DNA of 8,448 nt from H111-94 sp034436045. Its GTDB lineage: Bacteria > Chloroflexota > Ktedonobacteria > Ktedonobacterales > Ktedonobacteraceae. Shown here piece after piece: positions 1 through 5,700 of this stretch. Position 1 is the stretch's first letter. Each line of letters begins with the position of its first letter. Location of the stretch: the NCBI GenBank assembly GCA_034436045.1, contig DAOTVZ010000029.1, positions 1-8,448 of the forward strand. The letters run 5' to 3'. The position numbers and the translations under genes are program-made. The notes under the pieces were generated by a model that made no database searches, was not told the origin of the DNA, and saw nothing but the letters and a program-made list of their open reading frames with translations.

Positions 1-128
1 TAGAGGCACATAGGGGTACTGTCAAGGCACTGGAGCAACATCAATGGTAATCATTTGTGGACGCCTGGTTCCCTTCAGTATGAGCATTCATGAATTTTTT
101 CACCCGCCACCGGCCATGACATCATCCT
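1..128. other. Left-edge stretch, no recognisable gene
   Basis: I recognise no gene here. A plus-strand frame is open from the window edge to a TAA at 48-50 (last residues KALEQHQW), so this could be the extreme C-terminus of a gene entering from the left, but 15 residues are too few to identify. A short minus-strand frame ending near 25-30 (it contains MITIDVAPVP) is equally unidentifiable. The first palindrome array begins at 129. Confidence 0.3.
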
Positions 129-300
129 GTAGGGGCGTGATTTATCACGCCCTGGTTGTCTGCCTGTCGTGCCCCTCTCAGGATGTGATGAATCACGCTC
201 TGGTTGTCTGCCTGTCGTGCCCCTCTCAGGGCGTGATAAATCACGCTCTGGTTTTCTGCCTGCCTTGCCCCTCTCAGGGCGTGATAAATCACGCCCCTAC
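129..300. repeat. Palindrome array 1: 48-bp tandem repeats with inverted ends
   Basis: There are three 48-bp units (133-180, 181-228, 229-276) and a partial fourth (277-300). Each unit starts with the 20-bp palindrome GGGCGTGATNNATCACGCCC, whose central dinucleotide is TT, GA, AA and AA in turn, followed by a near-constant 28-bp spacer beginning TGGTTGTCTG. Copy 1 and the terminal copy are perfect palindromes; copy 2 has decayed on both arms and copy 3 has one change. The array is bounded by GTAGGGGCGTGAT (129-141) and its exact inverse ATCACGCCCCTAC (288-300), like the terminal inverted repeats of a MITE. No target-site duplication is visible (flanks ATCATCCT and GGGATTCC). Because 48 is a multiple of three, both strands stay open as 16-residue peptide repeats, but these are not genes. 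Confidence 0.9.
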
Positions 301-377
301 GGGATTCCCGATTTCGATATTTAAAATTCATCCATCCGCAACTAGACTTTCAATATAAAAGGAAAGGAAATGTTACT

Positions 378-485
378 ATGATCGAATTGTTGTAACAGGC
401 ATTTGAACGCGCAAAGCAGCTTCCAACCGAAGCACAAAACGCACTGGCGGCACTGATTTTAGAGGAGATTGAAGAGTGGGCATAA
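378..485 (+). pseudogene. Relic of a small antitoxin-like gene (in-frame stop, truncated)
   Basis: A strong purine-rich ribosome binding site (GGAAAGGAAA, 361-370) lies 7 bases before ATG 378. The frame reads MIELL, then TAA (393-395), then QAFERAKQLPTEAQNALAAL and on to a second stop at 483-485, giving 35 codons apart from the internal stop. The pattern of a short Leu/Glu-rich helix, 'LP.E.QNALAALILEEIEE' and a Trp resembles the N-terminal helices of small antitoxin-like proteins common in Cyanobacteria and Chloroflexota, which usually run to about 70-80 residues. TAA is one transition from CAA (Gln), which would fit the context. No toxin gene follows. It is probably a dead remnant; the family label is from pattern memory and is uncertain. 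Confidence 0.5.
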
Positions 486-745
486 AGAAAGGTAACATAA
501 CTGTGTAGTACTGAATAGGGAGCCACGCCGACTATGATAAGCTATACTAAGCCAGTTTCCTCGGCCACAAATCCCTTTCCTTACTTCACTGGAATTACAA
601 CAGCTCCAATCAAAATAATTCCCTCTTCTGTTCATATTTTTGCCTTTGCACACAAAAGCCCTGCATAACACCCCGGATGTATAGCCTCTCAGCAATATTA
701 CGTGATATAGTATGGGTAATAGTATTTATACAGAAATTATCGGGC
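486..745. other. Intergenic stretch, no gene recognised
   Basis: This lies between the antitoxin-like relic and the reductase gene. It is AT-richer than the gene that follows. A 78-codon minus-strand frame (459-695) crosses it but has no ribosome binding site and an unconvincing composition. The promoter of the reductase gene should lie in the 3' half (around 690-745, which contains several TATA-like hexamers), but I cannot pick a convincing -35/-10 pair. Confidence 0.4.
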
Positions 746-760
746 GAAAGGAACAAAGGC

Positions 761-1867
761 ATGGCAAGTCAGCAGACCGCACAGGGAGAATATTTCTTTT
801 TGCCACAGGAACACATCCTGTTCGGCACAGGCAGCATAGCTAACCTGGCCGACGAGGTAGCGCGCCTGGGCGTCAAGCGCGTCCTCATCATCACGGGTCG
901 CTCGCTGGCAACGCAAACGGATGTTATTGCCCAGGTCGAACAGGCGCTGGGCAGTACCTATCACACCATTTTCGCGGGTATCCGGCAGCACACGCCACGC
1001 AGCGATGTCGCGCAGGCTACCGCACTCCTCTTGCAGGAACAGATTGATGGCCTCATCAGCGTTGGCGGGGGTAGCCCTATTGACGCAGCGAAGGCGGTGA
1101 GCATGCGGTTTTTGCAAGAGTATAACAGGGTTTTGCCGCACATTGCCATTCCCACTACACTGTCGGCGGCGGAATTTTCGCACCTCGTCGGCGTCACCGA
1201 CGAACAGGCGAATATAAAAGCTGGTTTCGCGCATACGCTGGTCACGCCGCGCAGCGTCATCCTCGACGCAAGCTTAACCTTGCCGACTCCTATGCAACTC
1301 TGGCTCTCCAGCGGCATCCGTGCGCTCGATCATGCCGTCGAGACGCTCTACGCGCCGGGATTGCACCCCATTAACGATACCCTGGCGCTGGAGGCCATTC
1401 GCAAACTCTTCACCTACCTGCCGCGCTGCCAGTCTCGCCCGGATGACCTTGCCACGCGCACCGAGCTACAAATAGCTGCCTGGATGAGCTTCTTTGGCGA
1501 GGTCAACACGCCGCTGGGGTTAAGCCATAATCTGGGACGGCGCATCGGGGCCAGCTACAACGTGCCTCACGGCATCACCTCTTGTATCACACTGGCACCG
1601 GTCATGCGCGCCTTCAGCAGCATCCATACCCACGCACTGGCCCAGATTGCCCAGGCGCTCCACCTGGTTGACGAGGGCGATTATTCGCAAAGCGCAGCAC
1701 TCAAGGCCGCCGATGCCGTTAGCGAACTGGTACGCCACCTCGGCTTGCCGCAACGCTTGCGCGATGTCAACGTTCCCGAAAGCGATCTGCATGTCATCGC
1801 CACCAGCACGCCCAGCCGCGAGCTAAACGCCGCTCAGGTCGAAGAATTGTTACAGGCAATATGGTAG
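761..1867 (+). CDS. Maleylacetate reductase-like / iron-containing alcohol dehydrogenase superfamily protein
   Basis: This 368-residue protein has the Fe-ADH fold. The N-terminal dinucleotide-binding half carries GGGSPIDAAKA (about residues 102-112), followed by IPTTLSAAEFS (130-140). The helical half carries the metal-site segments GIRALDHAVE (185-194), GLSHNLGR (253-260) and NVPHG (267-271). Three His ligands align with the family (H191, H256, H270, with the same 14-residue spacing as FucO H263/H277). The usual first ligand Asp is Arg187, so the standard four-ligand metal site is not intact. Maleylacetate reductases, which use NAD(P)H to make 3-oxoadipate, also depart from the Asp at this position, and overall character is closest to them. 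No aromatic ring-cleavage gene is nearby, so the substrate is uncertain. I chose ATG 761 over the upstream in-frame ATG 677 because GAAAGGA (746-752) precedes it by 8 bases and the family starts close to the EYFF..EHILFG segment. The TAG stop lies inside the left end of palindrome array 2. Confidence 0.85.
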   Translation: MASQQTAQGEYFFLPQEHILFGTGSIANLADEVARLGVKRVLIITGRSLATQTDVIAQVEQALGSTYHTIFAGIRQHTPRSDVAQATALLLQEQIDGLISVGGGSPIDAAKAVSMRFLQEYNRVLPHIAIPTTLSAAEFSHLVGVTDEQANIKAGFAHTLVTPRSVILDASLTLPTPMQLWLSSGIRALDHAVETLYAPGLHPINDTLALEAIRKLFTYLPRCQSRPDDLATRTELQIAAWMSFFGEVNTPLGLSHNLGRRIGASYNVPHGITSCITLAPVMRAFSSIHTHALAQIAQALHLVDEGDYSQSAALKAADAVSELVRHLGLPQRLRDVNVPESDLHVIATSTPSRELNAAQVEELLQAIW

Positions 1868-2263
1868 GGGCGTGATGAATCACGCCCTCTTCATCACGCC
1901 CTGAGCACGGGGCGGGGGCACGCAGGGCGTGATGAATCACGCCCCTACGAGAGCGCCCAGGTCGATGGGAAACATTCTTCATCTCTCCCTGCGCACGGCG
2001 CGGGGGGCACGCAGGGCGTGATGAATCACGCCCCTACGAGAGCGCCCAGGTCGATGGGGAACATTCTTCATCTCTCCCTCTTCATCTCTCCCTGCGCACG
2101 ACGCGGAGGCACGCAGGGCGTGATGAATCACGCCCCTACGAGAGCGCCCAGGTCGATGGGAAACATTCTTCATCTCTCCCTCTTCATCTCTCCCTGCGCA
2201 CGGGGCGTGATGAAGGGGGCACGCAGGGCGTGATGAAGGGAGCGTGATGAATCACGCCCCTAC
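1864..2263. repeat. Palindrome array 2: ~90-110-bp repeats with inverted ends
   Basis: The array is bounded by GTAGGGGCGTGAT (1864-1876) and ATCACGCCCCTAC (2251-2263), the same inverted ends as array 1. Full 20-bp palindromes lie at 1868-1887, 1925-1944, 2014-2033 and 2116-2135, a slightly decayed one at about 2240-2259, and half-copies at 1893-1901, 2206-2215 and 2226-2236. Repeat units start at GGCACGCAGGGCG at 1917, 2006, 2108 and 2218, so the period grows 89, 102, 110 bp. The first step is a 13-bp internal duplication of the CTTCATCTCTCCC type. The inter-palindrome DNA (GAGAGCGCCCAGGTCGATGG and onward) is unrelated to the spacer of array 1. It fills the gap between two convergent genes and may also act as a bidirectional transcription stop. 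Short frames on both strands across it are not genes. Confidence 0.9.
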
Positions 2264-2303
2264 GAATCTGATACATTGACGGTTTCATTTGAAAAATTTC
2301 ATC

Positions 2304-2316
2304 ATCATGTCCCTAC
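2304..2316. repeat. Decayed palindrome-array end at the stop of the FAD gene
   Basis: ATCATGTCCCTAC matches the array end ATCACGCCCCTAC at 11 of 13 positions, and both differences are C-to-T changes. It contains the TGA stop (minus strand, 2305-2307) and the last three codons of the FAD oxidoreductase. It suggests an older, outer boundary of array 2. Confidence 0.55.
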
Positions 2317-3615
2317 GATTGTTTGCCCGGCTCGTTGACCGAGAATGATCCCTGGCAACACGCCCAGCGCGCCCAGCCCTTCGATAGCCAGGCCGGGGAG
2401 ATGTTCCCCGATGGGGCGCAGGTGCGGAATCATGTCGGCACTCACGTCCAGGTCAACGGCCCACTGGAAGAGTGGCTCCTGTCCGACCAGTTCTGGGAGC
2501 CAGCGTTGTGTGCCTTCGATGAGCCGTTGAAAGTAGTTGCTGTCATGACGTGTCATCCCGGCCTTGCCGTAGCGTCCCCCGCTGACATTGAGGCGTCCGT
2601 TTCCTGGTCGATAGTCAGCATAGGTATAGGGGAACGCATCCCAGAATAATGGGAAATCGTCCGGCAAGTCCACCGCAAACGAAAGCGCGTAAATGCGCGC
2701 GTTGGGCCGGGTGGTTGGCCCAACAGACTGAATGAGTCCACGTGTCTTAATCGTCGTTCCCTGCGAAAGCACAAGCTGCCAGTAATGGCTTCCCTCGCGG
2801 CTAATCTCCTGCACCTCACTCACCTGAGCCTGGCCCAGTAGACGCACGCCTGCCGCGCGCGCCTGTCGGGCCAGGTGTGCCAGCAGTGTGAGCGGGTTGA
2901 TGCGTCCCTCGTCGGGCAACCACATCGCCATTACTACCGAGGAGGTATTGAGCCGCCCCTGTGTATACTGCGCCACCTGCGAGCGTGTCCACAGTTCGGC
3001 ACGCAGGCCAAGCTCCTCGCGCGCCTGCACCTCGCGGATAAGCCGGTAGGCTGCGCTACTGCTCTCTGCCAGGCTGAGCGCGCCGGTCAGCCTGGCAGAG
3101 AGCAGGCTATCAGGCGGCTGCGCCTCTTTCACCAGTGTGAGCAACATCTGTGTGGTCGCGGGCCAGAAGGCCGCCGCCTCGCTATCAAGGTCGAGGTCTA
3201 CCAGGCTCATATTGATGCCCGCACTGAGAATACCGGCGTTGCGCCCGGTCGCTCCGTAGCCCATCATCGCCTCGCGCTCTAGCAGCAGCACCTCAGCGCC
3301 GGCCTGCCGTGCGCTTAACGCCGCGCTCAAACCGGTCACGCCACCGCCGATGACCACAACGTCAGTAGCAGTGACCGGCTGTTCTACGAAAGCCGGTAGC
3401 GATAGCTCGGCAATGGTCGCAGGAGTCAGATCATCCCACCAGGGCACCAGGGGATGAGAGGGAAGAGGGTGGTCGTTCCGCACCACATCGCTGCCCGCGT
3501 TCTGAGCATCGTCGGAGTACGGAACACATGTACAGCCATCTTCGTCACTTGCTGGAGGGGTTGAACGAGCATGTCGTGAACGAGAATCATGTGTCGTTTG
3601 GGTTTGAAATCGCAT
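2305..3615 (-). CDS. FAD-dependent oxidoreductase, DAO (glycine/D-amino acid oxidase-like) family
   Basis: This 436-residue flavoprotein probably oxidises an amine or amino acid. The ADP-binding Rossmann motif VVVIGGGVTGLSAAL (about residues 86-100) ends its first strand unit at E113 (LLLERE), followed by the family segment YGATGRNAG (120-128). The C-terminus carries IPHLRPIG and GLGALGVLPG, the usual closing FAD-contact region. The first ~80 residues are an unusual polar, Ser/Asp/His-rich extension with WWDD (59-62) just before the core. Comparable WW/YW segments precede the fold in gamma-glutamylputrescine oxidase-like relatives. ATG 3613-3615 is favoured by AAGGAG four bases upstream and a good promoter. 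No signal peptide is seen, so it should be cytoplasmic. The gene is convergent with the reductase gene and divergent from the 3819 gene. The substrate cannot be deduced. Confidence 0.85.
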   Translation of the reverse strand: MRFQTQTTHDSRSRHARSTPPASDEDGCTCVPYSDDAQNAGSDVVRNDHPLPSHPLVPWWDDLTPATIAELSLPAFVEQPVTATDVVVIGGGVTGLSAALSARQAGAEVLLLEREAMMGYGATGRNAGILSAGINMSLVDLDLDSEAAAFWPATTQMLLTLVKEAQPPDSLLSARLTGALSLAESSSAAYRLIREVQAREELGLRAELWTRSQVAQYTQGRLNTSSVVMAMWLPDEGRINPLTLLAHLARQARAAGVRLLGQAQVSEVQEISREGSHYWQLVLSQGTTIKTRGLIQSVGPTTRPNARIYALSFAVDLPDDFPLFWDAFPYTYADYRPGNGRLNVSGGRYGKAGMTRHDSNYFQRLIEGTQRWLPELVGQEPLFQWAVDLDVSADMIPHLRPIGEHLPGLAIEGLGALGVLPGIILGQRAGQTIVGT

Positions 3616-3623
3616 AAAACTCC

Positions 3624-3669
3624 TTGAGTAAGACGCCTCTATAAAAATGATATAGTTGAGTAAGGCGGC
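3624..3669. promoter_or_regulatory. Direct repeat flanking the FAD gene -10 box (possible operator)
   Basis: TTGAGTAAGACGCC (3624-3637) and TTGAGTAAGGCGGC (3656-3669) match at 12 of 14 positions. They are spaced 32 bp start to start, about three helical turns, on the same face of the DNA. One copy fills the -35/-10 spacer and the other lies in the early 5' leader, as expected for a repressor that covers the promoter. No regulator gene is visible nearby, so this is inference from layout only. Confidence 0.35.
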
Positions 3670-3676
3670 TTGTCAA
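3647..3676 (-). promoter_or_regulatory. Sigma-70-type promoter of the FAD oxidoreductase
   Basis: Read on the minus strand: a consensus -35 TTGACA (3671-3676) and TATCAT (3647-3652) with an 18-bp spacer. An overlapping TATATC (3649-3654) would give 16 bp. Transcription would start near 3640, about 25 bases before the ATG at 3615. Confidence 0.65.
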
Positions 3677-3714
3677 GGGAACAAAGAGCAAAGGGTATCG
3701 GCCAGAAGTTTGCC

Positions 3715-3742
3715 TTGTATGCTTGCAGTCGCCCTGTATAAT
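3715..3742 (+). promoter_or_regulatory. Probable promoter of the DUF4352-like gene
   Basis: A perfect -10 TATAAT (3737-3742) is preceded at 16 bp by the weak -35 TTGTAT (3715-3720). A start near 3749 would leave a leader of about 70 bases before ATG 3819. The -10 is convincing, the -35 less so. Confidence 0.5.
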
Positions 3743-3818
3743 ATGAGATGACCCCGTTCATGCGGAGCCAGATCGGATCGGTACTAGAGCTAATGCAGAG
3801 AAAACAATAGAGAGCAGA

Positions 3819-4385
3819 ATGATAGAGTCACCGACGCAAACACCACCAGAGCCGCGACGGAGACGGCGCTTCCCCCGCCTGTCTGGACGCACAAAGACGA
3901 TTATCGCCCTTGTCGTTATCGCTCTGGCTGTAGTCGCCGCCTTCTTCGCGCCGCCCGAAGGCGATTCCAATAATATTACAGGCGACCCACCGCCCGGTAC
4001 ACCGACCGTGACAATTACCAACCCTGTCGGTAGCATGAGCTTACACCACACTTTTACCGTGCAGGGGGTGCAGTTTGCTGTCACTCAGGTGCAAGAGGCA
4101 CAGAAGTTTTCGGATGATCGGCAGCGCGGAGGCAACTATGTCGTGCGCGTCTGGCTCACAGCGCACAATCCCCAGCAACAGGTCGCGGGCGTCAAGTATG
4201 AGTCACTGGTGCGGCTTCAGCTTGCCGATGGCACGCAGGTGGCCCCTAAATACATCTCCCTCGCCCCCTCGTTCCTGCCCGGCAGCTCCCAGCAAGGCTA
4301 TTTTGACTTTCCGGTGCCAACTACTGAGCCATTGACAGCCCTATCGCTTCATTTTGGTACTCAGATCATCAATTTCTCATCCTAA
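3819..4385 (+). CDS. Membrane-anchored protein with a DUF4352-like extracytoplasmic domain
   Basis: This is a 188-residue protein. Residues 1-26 are Pro/Arg-rich (RRRRRFPR at 13-20), followed by one hydrophobic segment at about 27-44 (TIIALVVIALAVVAAFFA). The basic side before the helix predicts an N-inside, C-outside anchor; there is no lipobox Cys. A Pro/Thr-rich linker leads to a beta-rich domain (about 63-186). Its pattern FTVQGVQFAVTQV, then YVVRVWLTAHNP, then a 'LADGTQ' turn, 'FLPGSSQQGYFDFPVP' and a final LSLHFG strand resembles DUF4352/immunoglobulin-like surface domains of Gram-positive and Chloroflexota proteins. Its function is unknown. The ribosome binding site is weak (AGAGAGCAG just before the ATG). 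The gene ends two bases before a long inverted repeat shared with the convergent neighbour. The topology is firm; the domain label is a pattern match. Confidence 0.7.
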   Translation: MIESPTQTPPEPRRRRRFPRLSGRTKTIIALVVIALAVVAAFFAPPEGDSNNITGDPPPGTPTVTITNPVGSMSLHHTFTVQGVQFAVTQVQEAQKFSDDRQRGGNYVVRVWLTAHNPQQQVAGVKYESLVRLQLADGTQVAPKYISLAPSFLPGSSQQGYFDFPVPTTEPLTALSLHFGTQIINFSS

Positions 4386-4386
4386 A

Positions 4387-4450
4387 ATTGATTGGTGCCA
4401 GAACGTACATCAAGTGTATGCACTTGATGTACGTTCTGGCACCAATCAAT
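4387..4450. terminator. Perfect 30-bp inverted repeat between convergent genes, likely bidirectional terminator
   Basis: The left arm is 4387-4416 and the right arm 4421-4450. They are exact inverses over 30 bp, with a 4-base loop TATG (4417-4420). It starts two bases after the stop of the plus-strand gene and ends five bases before the stop of the minus-strand gene. The flanks carry modest T-rich tracts (GTATTTTATT on the right; AATTTTAGG read on the minus strand). The position fits a shared terminator, but the stem is much longer than usual and lacks a strong U-run. Confidence 0.7.
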
Positions 4451-4455
4451 GTATT

Positions 4456-5019
4456 TTATTCCTCTTCAGGCACTACCACATGTTCGATGCGATGTTGCAC
4501 GTCGGCGAGGGCTTCGAGATAGGCCGACATACCGGCAGTCCCCTGCTCATTCTGTCCGGTGCGTTCGCGCAAATCCTGCAAGAGCGCATCAAGCATCAGG
4601 TAATATTCGACCAGCACGCGCTCGCCCGCTGTGACGTGATCGACGCATTGCTCAAAAAGTCGTTGGGCCTCTTCATAGCCACGCAAGCGCTCCTGCGCTA
4701 CACTCAATTGTTCTTGCAAATGCTGCACTTTATCTTGCCAGGAGTTCATCCTGCGCCTGGGTCGCGTGGTGCCAGACTGTTCTTCGCTCAAGGCCATCTG
4801 CATTGCCAGCGCAGCTTCGCCGACCGCCAGTTCGCTTTCGCGCAAACGCCGCGCCAGCCACGCTCGCACAGCATGAACGCGCACGAGGATGCTGGCACCT
4901 TCCGGCAGGCGCAGATTCTCGTCGGCCAGCAGTTCGTCGCTGCCCACCTGCTTCGTTTCACCTTCCTCACCGTCATCCTCATCCGAAGGCATTCTTTCGT
5001 CCTCATCGTCCCAGGACAT
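4456..5019 (-). CDS. Hypothetical acidic coiled-coil protein
   Basis: I do not recognise this 187-residue protein. Residues 1-35 are strongly acidic (DDEDER, EDDGEEGE). Residues 44-80 form an amphipathic helix with several Arg (RVHAVRAWLARRLRE). Residues 93-155 look like a coiled coil (WQDKVQHLQEQLSVAQERLRGYEEAQRLFEQ, in two parts), and a short acidic tail VPEEE closes it. There is no membrane segment, signal peptide or known catalytic motif, so a structural or protein-binding role is most likely. The minus strand is chosen because GGGGAG lies nine bases before the ATG at 5017-5019. The overlapping 236-codon plus-strand frame starts inside the neighbouring gene and reads through the hairpin. 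It follows the AT-rich operon by about 73 bp on the same strand and might be partly co-transcribed, but its GC-rich codon use links it to the left-hand genes. Confidence 0.65.
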   Translation of the reverse strand: MSWDDEDERMPSDEDDGEEGETKQVGSDELLADENLRLPEGASILVRVHAVRAWLARRLRESELAVGEAALAMQMALSEEQSGTTRPRRRMNSWQDKVQHLQEQLSVAQERLRGYEEAQRLFEQCVDHVTAGERVLVEYYLMLDALLQDLRERTGQNEQGTAGMSAYLEALADVQHRIEHVVVPEEE

Positions 5020-5092
5020 CGCGCTTGCTCCCCTATAGCCCTTCTCTGCACGTCATATAGTTAAATACATTAAAGGTCTATATAATGTGATC

Positions 5093-5686
5093 TTATTTTT
5101 CTTCCTTATTTTTTAAAATATACCTTGCTATTTTTGTTTTGTGATTACTAAAGTTAAATTCATCAGTTTCCATCACAGATTTTAAACTATCGCGTTTTTC
5201 CTGCCAGTCTGATTGCGTGTATCCAAATACTATCACATCCCAGAGTGCGCCTGCAATATAAGCGTGTCGGCGAAGACGTGCTTGAGGAATCAAGCCACCT
5301 GCCTTAAAAATTCTTAATACAGGTTTATTAAACTCAAGCACTTCTATATGAACTTTATAAGTGCCATGTTGGAATATATAGTCTACGTACAGAATCATGG
5401 CCTCAAGCACAAAGTCCAGACGATACCTCTGAGGCTTCGAGTAAAAGATGGCAATCCCCACCCCCTCATATCCATCTAATTCGACATGGGAGATAAATCC
5501 TATCGCTTCTTCCTCACCTTTTGGATAAATCAATAAGGATAAGCTGGCGGATGAGGAAGAGATAACTTGACTTGTTTGACCCATCTGTGGCAAAAACATA
5601 CTTTCCCGATAAAGCTTCTCAAGCTCATGGTGATCGGATGTTACTTCTACCCTGACAAGACTACCATATAAAACCTCTTTATTCAT
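5093..5686 (-). CDS. GNAT-like N-acetyltransferase (last gene of the graspetide-type operon)
   Basis: This is a 197-residue protein with the general pattern of a RimJ/RimL-type GNAT. The mid-section strands (AIGFISHVEL at about 61-70, VGIAIFYSK at 76-84) are followed by a helix, then IEVLEFNKPVLRIFKAGGLIPQ in two parts (114-135), where GNATs have 'V...N..a...yek.GF', and a final strand WDVIVFGY (149-156). The acetyl-CoA R/Q-x-x-G-x-G/A loop is not clear, so activity is uncertain. The frame is open to a GTG at 5702-5704 overlapping the ABC gene stop, but no ribosome binding site precedes it. ATG 5684-5686 has GAGGGA ten bases upstream and is preferred, leaving a 14-base gap after the transporter. 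It is AT-rich like its upstream neighbours. It could modify the peptide product or provide self-protection, which is inference from context. Confidence 0.65.
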   Translation of the reverse strand: MNKEVLYGSLVRVEVTSDHHELEKLYRESMFLPQMGQTSQVISSSSASLSLLIYPKGEEEAIGFISHVELDGYEGVGIAIFYSKPQRYRLDFVLEAMILYVDYIFQHGTYKVHIEVLEFNKPVLRIFKAGGLIPQARLRRHAYIAGALWDVIVFGYTQSDWQEKRDSLKSVMETDEFNFSNHKTKIARYILKNKEEK

Positions 5687-5700
5687 ATCTCTCAGTTCCC

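Noticed and set aside
129..300. CRISPR array
   Set aside because: The regular 48-bp period looks CRISPR-like, but the spacers are nearly identical between units and the repeat itself is decayed; true arrays have constant repeats and unique spacers.
44..358. Open frames on both strands over array 1 encoding 16-residue peptide repeats
   Set aside because: They exist only because the 48-bp unit is a multiple of three. Both strands are open equally, and there is no ribosome binding site or plausible protein composition.
459..695. 78-codon minus-strand frame upstream of the reductase
   Set aside because: It overlaps the antitoxin relic and lacks a ribosome binding site; the cysteine- and serine-rich translation matches nothing I recognise.
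677..760. Upstream in-frame ATG (677) as start of the reductase
   Set aside because: It would add 28 residues outside the family's usual length; the GAAAGGA ribosome binding site sits properly before ATG 761 instead.
737..1234. 165-codon minus-strand frame inside the reductase gene
   Set aside because: It is a shadow in GC-rich DNA; the plus strand carries clear family motifs throughout.
1794..2233. Short plus- and minus-strand frames across array 2
   Set aside because: They are translations of the palindromes (GVIHHAL/MNHAP-type peptides) with no independent coding evidence.
4354..5064. 236-codon plus-strand frame opposite the coiled-coil gene
   Set aside because: It starts inside the preceding gene, reads through the 30-bp hairpin and has no ribosome binding site. 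The minus-strand gene has GGGGAG and a coherent helical/acidic protein.
5020..5092. Graspetide precursor peptide gene downstream of the operon
   Set aside because: The gap is only 73 bases, with no start, ribosome binding site or Thr/Glu-rich core; the precursor is more likely beyond the right edge.
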